From contig NC_054391.1 of assembly GCF_001625195.1 (NCBI RefSeq), forward strand, positions 5,901,157 to 5,965,156: 64,000 bases of DNA, written 5' to 3'. Source of the stretch: Drechmeria coniospora (Eukaryota > Ascomycota > Sordariomycetes > Hypocreales > Ophiocordycipitaceae). Positions 46,403 through 57,700 of the stretch are shown one piece after another. Position 1 is the first letter of the stretch. Each line of letters opens with the position of its first letter. The notes below the pieces were generated by a model that did no database searches, was not told the DNA's origin, and worked only from the letters and a program-made list of their open reading frames with translations. A program made the position numbers and the translations under genes.

Positions 46403-47659
46403 CTACTTCGCGGGCGGCGGTGGAGCGCCTCCTGTCGTCGGGAAACCCATAACAATCTTGAAGTAATCCTGCACCCTGAGTTAGTGACTGCTCGGAGTTG
46501 CGTGGAGATGATAAGCACGCCGGAGGCGTCAGGGACACTTACATAAATCATCCACTGCAGACCGGTCAGGGTGCCAATCATGACGATTCGTACCGGCAAC
46601 CCATTCCAGAGTCCGGAGAATCCAATGTCCTTGTAGATGCGTCCGACGGCGGCGCCAAAGGCCTCGCCGGGCTCGCGCGAGGCGTTGAGCTTGCTAACCA
46701 TGACATCGGCAGGATGGGAGACGATGGCACACAGAATTCCGGCCAGGTAGCCGCCGGTAAAGGAAACTCCGGTTTGGGCCGCCTTGCCGTAGTCGCTCTT
46801 CTCACCGGGCAGCCTGTCATAGATCATCTCGACAATGGTCTCGAACGAGGCAAACTTCATCATCGTGTAGGGAATCTGACGGCCCCAGAGCGGGTACAAT
46901 CCCTTGTACAGACCAGCCCAGCCCTCCTTGCCGGTGACGGACTTGATGCCGTGAAAGGTGCCGGCGTACGGGTTGGGCATGGACCCCTGCATCCGGACCT
47001 TGACGGCCTCGAAGGGACACAGCGCAATGTCGGCGAGGAATTCGGCCGAGGCCGAGGCCGCCAGGTAGAGTCCCGTCTTGTACTTGTTGGCCGCCTCGGG
47101 GCCGGCCATGTCGGAGTAGGTCTTCTTGAAGTACTCGTACCAGCCGTACTTGAAGGCTCCCTGGGCGCTATAGCCGAAAAAGGTGGGACTCCATCCCGTG
47201 AAGATGCCGCGCAGGCCCTCGGCGCGGTAGATGCTACCCCAGGCCTGGAAGTTGCTTGTGTAGAGCTTCGGGTCGACCTGTCGCCGGGTCTTGACGAGGT
47301 CGAGCGGGGTGACCATGGTGTGCGTGAGACCCTTGACGACGGTCGTGAGCAAGAAGGCCAACGGACGGAAGGGTCGCTTCACCTACGCAGGCGAGGAGTC
47401 CGCCAAAGGAACAGGCGGCATAGTACTTGCGAGAGTAGAGCTCGATCTTGTCGGGCTCGGCGGCGCGGCCGCTGGCTTCCCTGGCGAGCTTCCGCGTCTT
47501 GTCCTTGGCGGAATCGACGGCAGAAAAGGCACCGTAGAGTTCGGGGCGCGCCTGGTACGGAGTAGGTCTGGCCGTCGCGCGGCGGTGGGCGTCGAGATGA
47601 CCCGTCGGGCTGGAGAGGGTGCCCCGGAGAGTCTCCATCTTCGGGTAGAGATGAGACAT
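46403..47659 (-). CDS. Mitochondrial phosphate carrier (Mir1/Pic2 family)
   Basis: Three exons in transcript order, 47387-47659, 46543-47331 and 46403-46468, give 375 aa. It imports phosphate across the inner mitochondrial membrane, coupled to protons. Three carrier repeats show the PxDxxK/R signature: TPLDLVKTRRQ, CPFEAVKVRMQ and HPADVMVSKLN. Typical phosphate-carrier blocks are GWSPTFFGYSAQGAFKYG and LWGRQIPYTMMKFASFE. The N-terminal ~70 residues before YSRKYYAACSFGG are an unconserved, basic extension that could be a presequence. An intergenic-type TACTCCGTA word lies inside this extension (47556-47564). Introns are GTAGGT/AAG and GTAAGT/GCAG, the latter with an ideal CTAAC branch. Confidence 0.95.
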
Positions 47660-48907
47660 GATGATGGACGATGTGCCTGGGCTGTGCTATCTACCACCGT
47701 GTGGTTGCCTAGGTTGGGAAGCAAGGGTTAGTCGGCAGGGGAAAGCAGGACGAGAATGGTCGAGCGGCCGAGGCTCGTTTGTGCAGCGTCATCAAAAGGA
47801 GACTGTGCCGCCCGTCCGGACATTCCGGCTGTGACGTGGCGCGCAGAGCTACTCAAAGCTCAGGCAATGCAACTCACCTGAGGTGCATTTCTAGAAACGA
47901 CAAGACCAGTTCACACAAGTCAACCGCAAGTCTTTCTGTAGAGAAATCGTGGATAATCAATGTGAATGCAAGAGAAGGAGAAGAGAGGATTGGTGTCGAA
48001 TGATGATGCTGAGAGGTTGACGGAAGTCGCGTATCCGCTACGGATAGGCGCACGCTGGCTGGCAAGGGCGATGACATGAATGACATCACCTCCTGTTGTT
48101 CCGTTTAGCCTCTAGTACTCCGTACTTACAACACCTATGACGGTGATGCTGGAACTCTCGTAGCGTATTAGTGCACTGCACTGTGCGGGTTACTGGTATC
48201 AGTATATTGGCGGTCATGGTTGCGCAACGGCGTACTTCATTACAGTACTTACAGCGGGTTCGAGACCGCCTCCCAAGTCGATTTCCTCCGCGGGAGTCAC
48301 CTGCTGCCAGGCGCTGCCAACGTTCCGCTTTCGGCTGCTGCACTCCGTACAGTACAAGTGCTATTTCTGCACTATGAGTCGGGGTTCTTGTTCACTATAC
48401 GGAGTACTTCCTGCACTGATACCTATACCCGCCTCATCTATTGTACAGTTCAGCACAATTGGCATGCGGCTAAGTCACTCAGTAGATAAGTGCCTTACCT
48501 AGTTGTACATGTAAGTGTTCACGGAGTACTGTACCTAGTAGTGTTCGTACGAGGCACAGTACATGCAATACTTCGAAATTACTCCGCACTTGGGATACGA
48601 CTGCGCCTACGGAGTATACTCCGTTCCACTGAAGCCCTTTATTTGTACCAAGTACCTACATGTACTGTAATACGGGTACTCCGTCCTAATAGTGGTCTGT
48701 TCAGTGTACATGTACAAGCACAGCTACTGTATTTTGTCCCACTAGCGGGGGGGCCAGTAGATGTACGGAGTACGGAGTACAGCTACTTCCAATCGGTACA
48801 AGTACTGTCCTGGTACCCGAAGTTCTGCTCCCAGAAGCCACCTCCCATGGCCGACTCTCGTCACCACCAACGCAGCAGGTCGAGAGCAGTAATAGTAGGC
48901 AGCTTCA
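47660..48907. repeat. Divergent intergenic region with GTAC-rich island 8 (about 48100-48810)
   Basis: It separates the divergent phosphate-carrier and CBS-domain genes. The island includes GTACGGAGTACGGAGTAC at 48760-48780 and many GTACATGTA words. A B-box-like GGTTCGAGACC near 48248 was checked and rejected as a tRNA. Confidence 0.6.
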
Positions 48908-49482
48908 ATGGCTTCAACAAAGCCCATGACCACGCCACCGCCGGCGGCGGCCCGCAACCGGGACTTCGTTTCCGACTGGTCTTCGCGGTATCGTGGGGTA
49001 CGTACAATCTCCTGCATCGTTGCCGTCGCGCCCCCAAACGACGCTGACAGAAGCAGGCGACGGTCGAGGATCTTGACCCCCCCGCCGCGCTCTCCCTCAA
49101 CCCCTCCGACGCCATCGCCCTCGCCCTCCTCTCCGCCTTTGAGCGCGAGTATACACACCTCACCATTGTCAAATCCGACACCCGCTCCCTCCTCGGCTAC
49201 ATCTCCATCCCCCACCTGCAGTCACTCCTCGAAGCCGGGAAGGTGAAGCCGGACGACCCGCTGAGCTCGGCCATGACGCGCTTTGAGCGCAAGCGTCGAA
49301 CCTACCGGGTCATCACCATGGAGACGTCCCTCGAGGAGCTCGAGGAGTTCTTCCGCGGCGGCGTCTCCGGCGGCAGCTGGAAGCAAGAGTTTGCCGTCAT
49401 CACGGACGCGGATAGGGATTTCGTCCTCGGCGTCGCGACGGTCCAGGACCTCGAAGAGTTCGTCAAGAGGAGACCCGCCTGA
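48908..49482 (+). CDS. CBS-domain protein
   Basis: Two exons, 48908-48997 and 49057-49482, give 171 aa. The intron has a GTACGT donor and a CTGAC branch. An alternative acceptor six bases upstream, which would add two residues, is closer to the branch than expected. The N-terminal ~45 residues contain RDFVSDWSSRYRG, then ATVEDLDPPAALSLNPSDAI. The rest fits a tandem CBS (Bateman) module: LLSAFEREYTHLTIV, LLGYISIPHLQSLLEAG, DPLSSAMTRF, and the second-repeat ending FAVITDADRDFVLGVATVQD. CBS pairs bind adenosyl ligands and usually regulate partner proteins. I cannot name the partner. Confidence 0.8.
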
Positions 49483-50021
49483 AGCAGGGGATGACGTTGC
49501 GTTCGATGGGAGGCCATGGTCCGCACGGCCGCATGGGGAGGCGGCCAAGCTCGCCGATGGGTGCTCTACCTGATGCCACCCGTCCCTCCTACCCGTCGCG
49601 ACGGCCAAGCTGCTGCCGAACAAGGCTCGCCGCCTTTCCCTTCAAAGTCCGATGCAGGCGGCGTCCAACGGGGAGCCAGGGTGCAAATGGTAGCATGTCG
49701 CATTCCCTGCATGGTGCTCACTGCCGTCGTCGTGCGGGAAGTCGTGTTGGGGGCCGGTTCTACTTGACATGTGGCACATGATTACCGGTACGTGCCATGA
49801 GATGGATGGCAAGCGAGAGTCATCCCAAGCGCAACCAGGGGGACAAGCGGAGCCCTGTGCCGCTTCGTGAGGGATCCTGCTCGTCACATAGTTTGCCTAC
49901 ACCGGCGCACAAAAGCGGCTTCAAAACATGGCACGGACACCATCAGAGTCGTTCACCACGTGCACTCATGCCTCCCCCTGGCGCCAAGAAAGGTCGGGAA
50001 AGTGCAAGGGAATTGATTGCT
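49483..50021. other. Convergent intergenic region
   Basis: It lies between the 3' ends of the CBS gene and the small unknown protein gene. Short overlapping frames only; no feature is supported. Confidence 0.5.
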
Positions 50022-50666
50022 TCATTCAGGGCAGTGGTTGTAGACGAAGCGGAACTCGGCACGCTGGTCGCCCTTCTGGATGACGATGTTGCGGCAGTAC
50101 CTCCTCTCGCCCTTGACCTCCTGGAAGCCCCAGACCTGGGTGGCAGTCCAGCCGTTGTCCTGGCTGATGGCCTGCGTCTTGATCAGGTTCTTGCCTTGGG
50201 CCTCGGGGAGCCAGCCCTTCTTGAGGAAGTCGTCGTCGAGCTCGTCGACCGAGACCCAGCCGGACTGGCCCTTGACCTTGCCAAAGATCCAGTCGGTGTG
50301 CTCGCGGCAGACGCCGTCGAGGCAGCGGAACTCGCTCGTGGAGCTGAGGCCGGACGCGTTCGACTCGAGGTCGATGTGGGTGAAGTTGCCGTCGGCGGTG
50401 GAGGGCGCCTTGGGGGGACCCTCGTACTGCTTGATGGTGATGGTGATGCTGGCCATGCCGATGCCCTTGCGGAGGAAGTAGCCGAGGCCCTGGATCTGCA
50501 GGCCGGGGTCGGCCGAGTCGGAGAGGTCCTTGTTCTTCACGTCGCGCCACAACGGTTCAGCGGGAGCGGGCGAGGCGGGGGAGGGGGGGGGGAGGCAGCG
50601 TGGTGAACGTACCAAGGTCCATTTGCCGTTGAGGTCCTTGATGGACTTGCTCTCCGGGGCCGCCAT
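50022..50666 (-). CDS. Conserved small protein, possible lipocalin-like beta-barrel
   Basis: Two exons in transcript order, 50613-50666 and 50022-50534, give 188 aa. The 78-nt intron is GTACGT to GAAG and G-rich on the plus strand. It starts MAAPESKSIKDLNGKWTL, a form common at the first strand of lipocalin/FABP-like proteins (the GxW element). The rest alternates strand-like segments: ASITITIKQYEGPP, NFTHIDLESNASG, DWIFGKVKGQSGWV, WTATQVWGFQEV and RRYCRNIVIQKG. The ending is AEFRFVYNHCPE. I believe close relatives exist in many filamentous ascomycetes as uncharacterised proteins. No signal peptide or membrane span is seen, so a cytosolic ligand-binding role is possible but unproven. Confidence 0.75.
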   Translation of the reverse strand: MAAPESKSIKDLNGKWTLVRSPRCLPPPSPASPAPAEPLWRDVKNKDLSDSADPGLQIQGLGYFLRKGIGMASITITIKQYEGPPKAPSTADGNFTHIDLESNASGLSSTSEFRCLDGVCREHTDWIFGKVKGQSGWVSVDELDDDFLKKGWLPEAQGKNLIKTQAISQDNGWTATQVWGFQEVKGERRYCRNIVIQKGDQRAEFRFVYNHCPE

Positions 50667-53457
50667 TCTGCTGGTTCGGAAGGGAAGAAGGTGGTGGTGC
50701 GAGGGGGTCAAGACGAAAGGCGAACTTGCTTATGGTGCGATACTCTGTGCGTACGGCAGGGTAGGTGCGGGTGTGTATAAGTACAGTATGTATCGACGGG
50801 TGCGAGACACTTCCGATGCCAAGCTGGAGAAATCTGTGAGAGCGGAGGGTGGCTTGATGGCGACCAGAAGGCGGGGGTTGTTGCGTCGTGCCGAAATGTT
50901 CCAGAAGCGCCGAGAGCCTGTTGCGTTCCCGGGCTTGTCATTAGAGCAAAAGCATGTGCCTGGTCCATACGACGACGACGTAAGTGAGTGCTTGCACGGG
51001 GGCTGCAGGGTGCAAAGCTCGCACAGTCACATGGACAGCAGGTTGAGGCGGTTGGTGCGGATCGTTTGCATCCTCCCGAGGCCATCGGATAGGACGATGG
51101 TTGGCCGGTTGGATGATGGATCCCATCATTGGCGAAATTCATGATTGATGCGACCTTGCCTGTCCCGCCGAATCTCTGCTCACTGTTGCCGGCAGCTGCT
51201 GTTCCGCTTCGCCAAGGCCAGCGATTGTCTACTAGTTGTAATACCAGGAGCCTGGCGTGCTGGAACTCGTCCGCGGCCACCTCCACAGGGGTCCGGCGCT
51301 GGCGGGGACCGCACTCCCCCCCCTGTCTTGTCTTGCTGCTGCCTTGACGTCCCGACCCGAGGCGCAGCACGGTCACCCGAAAGACGGAACATCTGTGCTG
51401 CAGGTACTTGTACCCATAGCCGTACTTGTACCTACAGTACAGGAAGTACTGTACTTGTGTGCTCCGTACTTGCGTGCGCTGTGCGTGCAACGGTTTGCTC
51501 GGCAGGGACCAAATCTTCTGACCCATCCTCAGGGACGAGGCGCGCATGCTGAATGTAAAGGCATGCTGCATGTAAAGGCATGCTGTATGTAAAGGCATGC
51601 TGTATGTAAAGGCATGCTGTATGTCAAGGCATGCATGCATGCAAGTACTCCATACGGAGTACATGTATTAATACAGTACATGTAGATGTGCGGCAACAAG
51701 CACAAGTTCTTACAAGTGCAGTGCATTGCCAAGGCACGCAAGGCACAAGTTCAGCGATGGATACTTGCGAGAACGTGCTCCGTACCTGCTGCTACCGTAC
51801 GGAACAGAGGTAGGTAGTAAGTCGGTACGGAGCACCCCTACTGCGGTAGTAGTTGTAAAAAAATAATACTAATAGCAGTTCATGTACGAGGTACTCCGTA
51901 CGAATAGCAGGATTAACAGCAGCACAGGTACGGAGTACGGCGGACTGAGTACAAGTATTACTCGGACGCTGTACTCCTTACTGTACAAGTACATTCATGC
52001 ATGCATCTCGTCTTGAACAGAGTACAACAAAGTATTACTGGCAATACACTGTACATCTACAAGTATTACAGTACTTACACCTGCGCGTACTCCGTACTTG
52101 CATGTACATTGTTGTGCAATCAAGTAATAGTATATGCATATTACTCCGTCCACCAAGTATTCCCAATTATACAAGCACCAAGTACTCCGTGCCTGGCCTA
52201 GCACTGCCTTTCCGTCATCAAATGGCTACCTACTGAATGTAAGTAATTACTTAGGCTTACGCTTGACATCCATGCCTGGGGATCCCACGAATCTCGGGCC
52301 ATCCATGTACCGTCACCATTGGTCAACCCCACGAAGCCAGCCGACGAGTCACCTGCCTCTGCTGACCGGAGCCATCGCTCTTCGGCGGAAGCCTTGAGCC
52401 GGCCAGTCCCCCTGCGTTTGCCATCCCTATCCCCGGTGGTTTGTTCGCTTCGTCAAGTTCCCCACAGAGTGCGGAGGAATCCGGCGAACGAACCAGGTTA
52501 GGTAGGCAGTTTAGGTCGACGTTTGTGAGATTCCCCGAGGGTCCGCCTCTCGCCACACGCACATCAGAAAACGTATCTTGCCGCGCAAGACCTCGAACGA
52601 GTACAAGTACTTGTACTTACACAAGGGCCGCACGGTTTGGCACAGCGGCTTGCTTCGTTGTTCGAGATGCGGTCCGAGACGGAAGAATCTCCCATGCTGT
52701 CAGTCAGCCGGCGTGGGTGCAAGAAAAGGCACTGCGTGTTCTAAACCTTCCCGGTTATTACTGTGGCCCGGCCGCCTGGAGACACCCGCACTTGGCTGTG
52801 CTTGCGTCCAACACCGGACCCCAACCACGCGGCCCACCCCAAAAGGTACGCCGAATGCGAACGGGAATGGTCACTGATGCACGACGCACCGATTCCTACC
52901 CACCATCGGCCGCATGACGTCGACGGTAGAAAAACAACACCAAGGATATCATCATGCGCGTCCCCGTTGCTTGTTCTTGTCCATCCCCTGTCCAGCGACG
53001 GTATCCGAGTAGGTCTCCGTCCGATTGCTTGCCTCCTTGGGATGCCACATTCCATCTGATCGGCTAGTCGCAGGCTCCGTCTGCTCTCCTCCCTCCGTCA
53101 CCTATTGTATCCCACCCTTTGCGTCAGCATCGTCTTGGACTTTGCTTGCGGCCCACCTTCGCTTCCGCCCGCCGCTCGAGGTCGCCTTCGTTGCTCGATC
53201 ATCGACGTCACGCGCAGGCACATGATCCCATCCTCGTCAGGCGGCCCTCGGGGTTCCCTCGCATTCCGGATGCCATTGCGTGATTACAAAGTCTCGGCCA
53301 ACGGCCGGCACGAAACTTGGATCCTTGATGCCGTGCTCGTCGCCCGTCGCCCACGACCATGACGTTGCGCTCTCGCTCGCACCTGTCGTCGAGCAAGGAT
53401 GCGTCGGCGATGCATGGTGCGTCGACCGGGCTCGCCCCTTCTCCGACACCGACGACG
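50667..53457. repeat. Long intergenic region with GTAC-rich island 9 (about 51400-52260)
   Basis: About 2.8 kb with no recognisable gene. The island holds TACATGTA, TACGGAGTAC (near 51905 and 51930) and GTATTACAGTACTTAC words, plus a 17-bp tandem repeat at 51544. 52260-53457 has only short overlapping frames, none with a domain or splice support. Confidence 0.55.
51544..51637. repeat. 17-bp tandem repeat, about 5 copies
   Basis: The unit is ATGTAAAGGCATGCTGT. Each copy contains the palindrome GCATGC, and the array ends in a GCATGCATGCATGC run. Two units vary at single positions (GAATG, TGCATG). Confidence 0.9.
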
Positions 53458-54732
53458 CTAGGGCCACCACTTCATCGTCTTGTAGCTATCAATCACCTCT
53501 TCCACCAGCTCCCTGCTGATGGTTGGCTTCTCATACTTGAAGTCTAGCAGCTTCTTCAGCCGGCCGCCGTCCATGCTGAGGTCCGTGTCCTTTAGCAGCT
53601 CCTTCTCCATAAAGGGCGTCAGCGGTCCCGGTCTCGTGATGCCGGCATCCTCGAGCAGCTCCGCCCATGGGCCAAGGACCTCGTCGTTGACGTCATCGAC
53701 GACGCTGTCCAGGTTCATCCTCGCAAACGTGCTGATGAGCTGGCCCTGAAAGCCCGTCTCGATCTTGAAGAGGCCGCCGATGATGCTGGCCAGGGTGCCT
53801 TGCGTCGTCTCGCCGTCGTCGACGACGTTGAACGTCGGAACGCCGCCATGGCTCCAGTTGGCCTTTCCGGCGGCGTACCAGGAAGCGACGGCCCAGAGGG
53901 CGCGCGTGGCGTCGTGGATGTGCACGGTGTTTGTGCGAAGGTCTTTCGTCCACAGCCACTTCATCTCACCGTCGAGGTGTTGGTAGACGCGCGCCATGCA
54001 CAACGCCGTCGCGACCCACTGGGAGGCGTAGGGGCCGTAGACGTGAGAGAGGCGCACGACGGCAAGGTTGAGGCTGGCCGGAGGGACGTGTCAGCGTGCG
54101 CAGACGGGCGGCGAAGCGTCGCGGGAACCAACGACGGCGAGTCGACGCCACGACTTACCCCTCGATCTTGGCAAGCTCCTCCTCGGCCTTGAGCTTGAAG
54201 ACGGCAATCTTGCTCCAAGGCTTGAGCTTGTCCGTCTCCTTGCTCGGAGACGAGTCCGGCTTGTACACCATGCCGGTGCTCAGCTCGACAAAGGCCTTGA
54301 CCTCGCGCCTCGCCGCCTCCTTGGCCAGGTTCAGGGACAGGTTCAACGACCTCAGCTTGTAGACCTCGTCCTCTTGCGAGTACCGGGTCTCGCCTCCGCA
54401 GTTGAAGACGTAATCCCATTGCTTCCCGTCGGGGCGGTCGAAGATGCGAGCCAGAGCGTCTTGCCACGACGAGACGAGATCAGCCACGGGTTTCGGCTGC
54501 GAGTTCGGGGCGCGTCCGTGAACTCACCCGGCCTGCTGGCGTCGGCCTGCATGAACTTGTCGTGCGAGCAAGCTTCCGAGAACTCGGGGGCCAGCCAGGC
54601 AAGCTGCGGCAGGACCTTGTCCACCAGACGGACGTCGGACGCCAGGTCGTTCCGATGAATGTGGAGGGCTAGGAAACGGCCGATGTATCCCAAGCCACCG
54701 ATGATCAAGACGGACGGCTTGTCGTGGGACAT
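53458..54732 (-). CDS. NAD-dependent epimerase/dehydratase-like (atypical SDR)
   Basis: Three exons in transcript order, 54528-54732, 54159-54459 and 53458-54073, give 373 aa. The first intron is 68 nt (GTGAGT to GGCAAG); a nearer CAG would leave an impossible 31-nt intron and break the frame. The N-terminus has the dinucleotide-binding motif IIGGLGYIG, a Rossmann beta-alpha-beta. Later come FNCGGETRY, FVELSTGMVY and VVRLSHVYGPY, the layout of extended SDRs and 3-beta-HSD/epimerase enzymes. Where most have YxxxK, this protein reads WSKIAVFKLKAEEEL: the lysine remains but the tyrosine position is aliphatic. It may bind NAD(H) yet lack classical catalysis. I cannot assign a substrate. No membrane anchor is visible. 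Confidence 0.8.
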
Positions 54733-57700
54733 GGCGGCGGGACGCGGTGCAGCAGCCGTCACGGCGTGCTTGGGCTGAGGGAGGCGTGCAAGTGAAGCTG
54801 GATGGGCGCGCGATGTCCGGATCGAGAGCCGGTCAGGCGTTTCACGGCAGCTCGGCGCTGGGCCAAGCTTGACGCTGGAAAGGAGGGAAACGGCGAGGGC
54901 CCGAGCCGGAGGGTAAAAGTAGCGGCCGCTCCCGAAGCAGTCGTAGAAGCAGGGGAGGCGTAGAAGGAGGGAGGGCCAGCCGAGGGGATGTCGTCGATTC
55001 CTGTTGGTCTCTCGGAGCGCTCTCCAGCCAGCTTCTCTCAGACGTCGTCGGCAGAGGGACGGGTTGGTTCGTCGAGGTTCGACAGCGAGCACCTGCCGCG
55101 GAAGATGGGACGGGGGGGGGGGGAGGGCACCAGAGGCGAAAACGGTCGACAATGATGCAAAAACAAACGCAGGGAGCAGAACAGAGGCCAGTCGCGAGGC
55201 AGCGGTTGGAGGCGAGAGGCATCCGCCGCAATGTTACCGGCAGACGAGGTAGGCAGGCGGTCGGTTGGTTGGTCGGTCACGGCGACGCCTTGGCTTGGTG
55301 CCATGCAAGTACAAGCAAGCAAGGTACCTGCAGGTACCTATACGTGCAGACCTAAGGCCCTGGAGGGGCTCGGTCTTTCGCAGCGCTGCTCGTGCTGCGA
55401 TCATTACCAAGTATTAATAATTGCTACTTGCATGCAGGTGCAAGTAGGTACATGTACTGTGCGAGTACGGAGTACGGAGTACAGCATGCAGGCACAGCCA
55501 GCCGCAGGTCAGCCCCTCGCCAGCGCCAACAGGGTGCCAAGCGAGGGTCCACCCAGGCAAGGCAACCTCTCTCGTTCTGCCTCGCCAATGTGAGCAGTCC
55601 TTATCCAATACGGATTCATACGCAAAACACAAGCACACATGTGTACAGTAATGCATGTGGACTGGCGAAATCGCTGCAATTCGGTAGAGGGCATGATGCA
55701 CGAATAATGTACGAGCACAACCCAGTAGCGGTAATGCCTGTTTGTGCAAGCACTACGATGCTCTTGCCATTCAATACTTGGTACCTTGTTGTACATGCTT
55801 GGAGCACACAAGGAGGTACTACGTAATACGGAGCACTCCGTACAAGTACATGTACTGTAATGCTGTAGATCCGAATGGAGAGCTATCCAGGAGACTTCCC
55901 AAGGGCTCAAAAAGTACTACTACTACGAGTACTTCTGTAGTATCAAGTACTGGTACCTGGCAGGCATGTACAGTACTTGCTGCCAACTACAGGTATTGCA
56001 CAGAGTACCAAGTATTATTCTGTAATACTTACTTGCACCTTGGTCGATCTCCACTGCCCATCGGAGCCCAACATGGGAAAGTCATGAGAAGGAGTACAAC
56101 TACAGTAGTTGTACTTGTACTCCGCACTCGTACTCGTACTCGTTCGTACTGTACAACTACTTACACTTGTCACGGTACTGGAAGGTAACACACGTACATG
56201 TACTCCGTACGCAAATGCGTCTTGCTTCGTGCAAGTACACCTACATGTAAGTACACCTACTTCGAAGGAACAGGCAGATACGCACAGAGTGGAAGCATCT
56301 GTCTTGCGCAATTGCCATGCAACGCTGGCTGAGACAAGGGCAAGACGCCCCATGTTCGCGATGACAACACGACCAGGGCACACGACGAGAGACAGGCACA
56401 CATGGACGCACGCACGCGAGGATCTCACGCGTACTGTACGGAGTACCACGTGCAGGTATTTCCGTGGTATCTGCAGAGTCCAAGTACGCGTTACTGTACT
56501 CGGCACTTGCACACGTACTGTTAGTACTTTCAAGTATTACTGACAAGTACATGTAAATCGAGTACTGTAAGTTCTTCGTACTTGAGTACATGTACTGTAG
56601 GTATGGATGTAGGTGTACAGTATTACATGTAGATTTACAGCTAAGTACTATAGACGTAGGTACTATACTCGAACATGGCAAGTACGAGCACCCGGCGATA
56701 ACAACCTCAGGTGCAAGCATCAGCATGTGTATTGTACTCCGTACTCGTGCTGACCTACAGATAGGGCCGGCCGACGCCCCTTGTTCCTCTCTCCCCGTTC
56801 GGTACCTACAGTAGTACCTAAGTACTTAGGTTCTGTACAAGTACTTACTTGAGTACTTGCAAATGACGACCCGAGCCGAAGCTGCAACTGCACAAGGTAA
56901 GTACAGTAGTAAGTATGCATGCAAGTACTGTACAGCACATGTGCTCCGTACTCCGTACATGTACTTACATTACATGTACTCGCATGCAGTGTATTATTAC
57001 TCGTATGCCTAGCGCATTATTGTGTGGGGACGGCTGCCATTAGCGAGATGAAACTCTCTCTGCCGAGCGGGAAGCGGACGCCCGTGCTCCTCCTCGGTAC
57101 TCGTACAGCATAGTACTGTCTGTACAGTAGTTGTACAGGTGTGGTAAGTACTGTAATACAAGCAGTATTCATACAAGTACTGTACTCCGTACTGTACAAC
57201 TACATGTAATACATGCACCTGCATCAAATCAGACAGGTCTCTCGTAATCATAATGCCACTAATACTGTACACGTGCAAGTACTTTCTCGTCCGTACTTGT
57301 ACAAGTATATGTACGTACATGTCATTAATACCAGATGTTTTCAAAGCATGTGCACTTACTCTTAATCACCAGGTGTGCAGTTGCAAGCTCGGAGAACTGC
57401 GGCTGTATTTGCATGCACATTTTCCCGTGATGCCGTCTCCGATGATGAGCCCGAGAAAGTGAAGAGAGGTCAGAAGTCCACGGACGTCGTGGAGTTGACA
57501 CTTGTGGCGTGCTGGCTTGCCCGACCACTAGTGGGGATCTAGTGCTAGTCTCGCCGCCAGCAAGCCAGGAACGAGACGGCATGGACTGGTGGAAGGCCGA
57601 GAGCTGGCCCAGGTCCGGTGTGGGGGGTGGAAGGTCCATATGGCGTTCTAGAAGTTCTGGCGTCAGTCCCAAGTATCACCCACTGCTTGATTCCCCAATA

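Noticed and set aside
46498..47565. 355-codon plus-strand frame
   Set aside because: Antisense of the phosphate carrier, which has three intact carrier signatures.
48208..48265. Possible tRNA: B-box-like GGTTCGAGACC with GGCGGTC/GACCGCC complementarity
   Set aside because: The T-arm stem does not pair around a seven-base loop. The matching acceptor arms would place the B box inside the acceptor stem, and no anticodon arm can be drawn.
54487..54527. A 31-nt intron in the SDR gene ending at the nearest CAG
   Set aside because: It is far shorter than other introns in this window and breaks the reading frame. The acceptor at GGCAAG gives 68 nt and keeps the frame.
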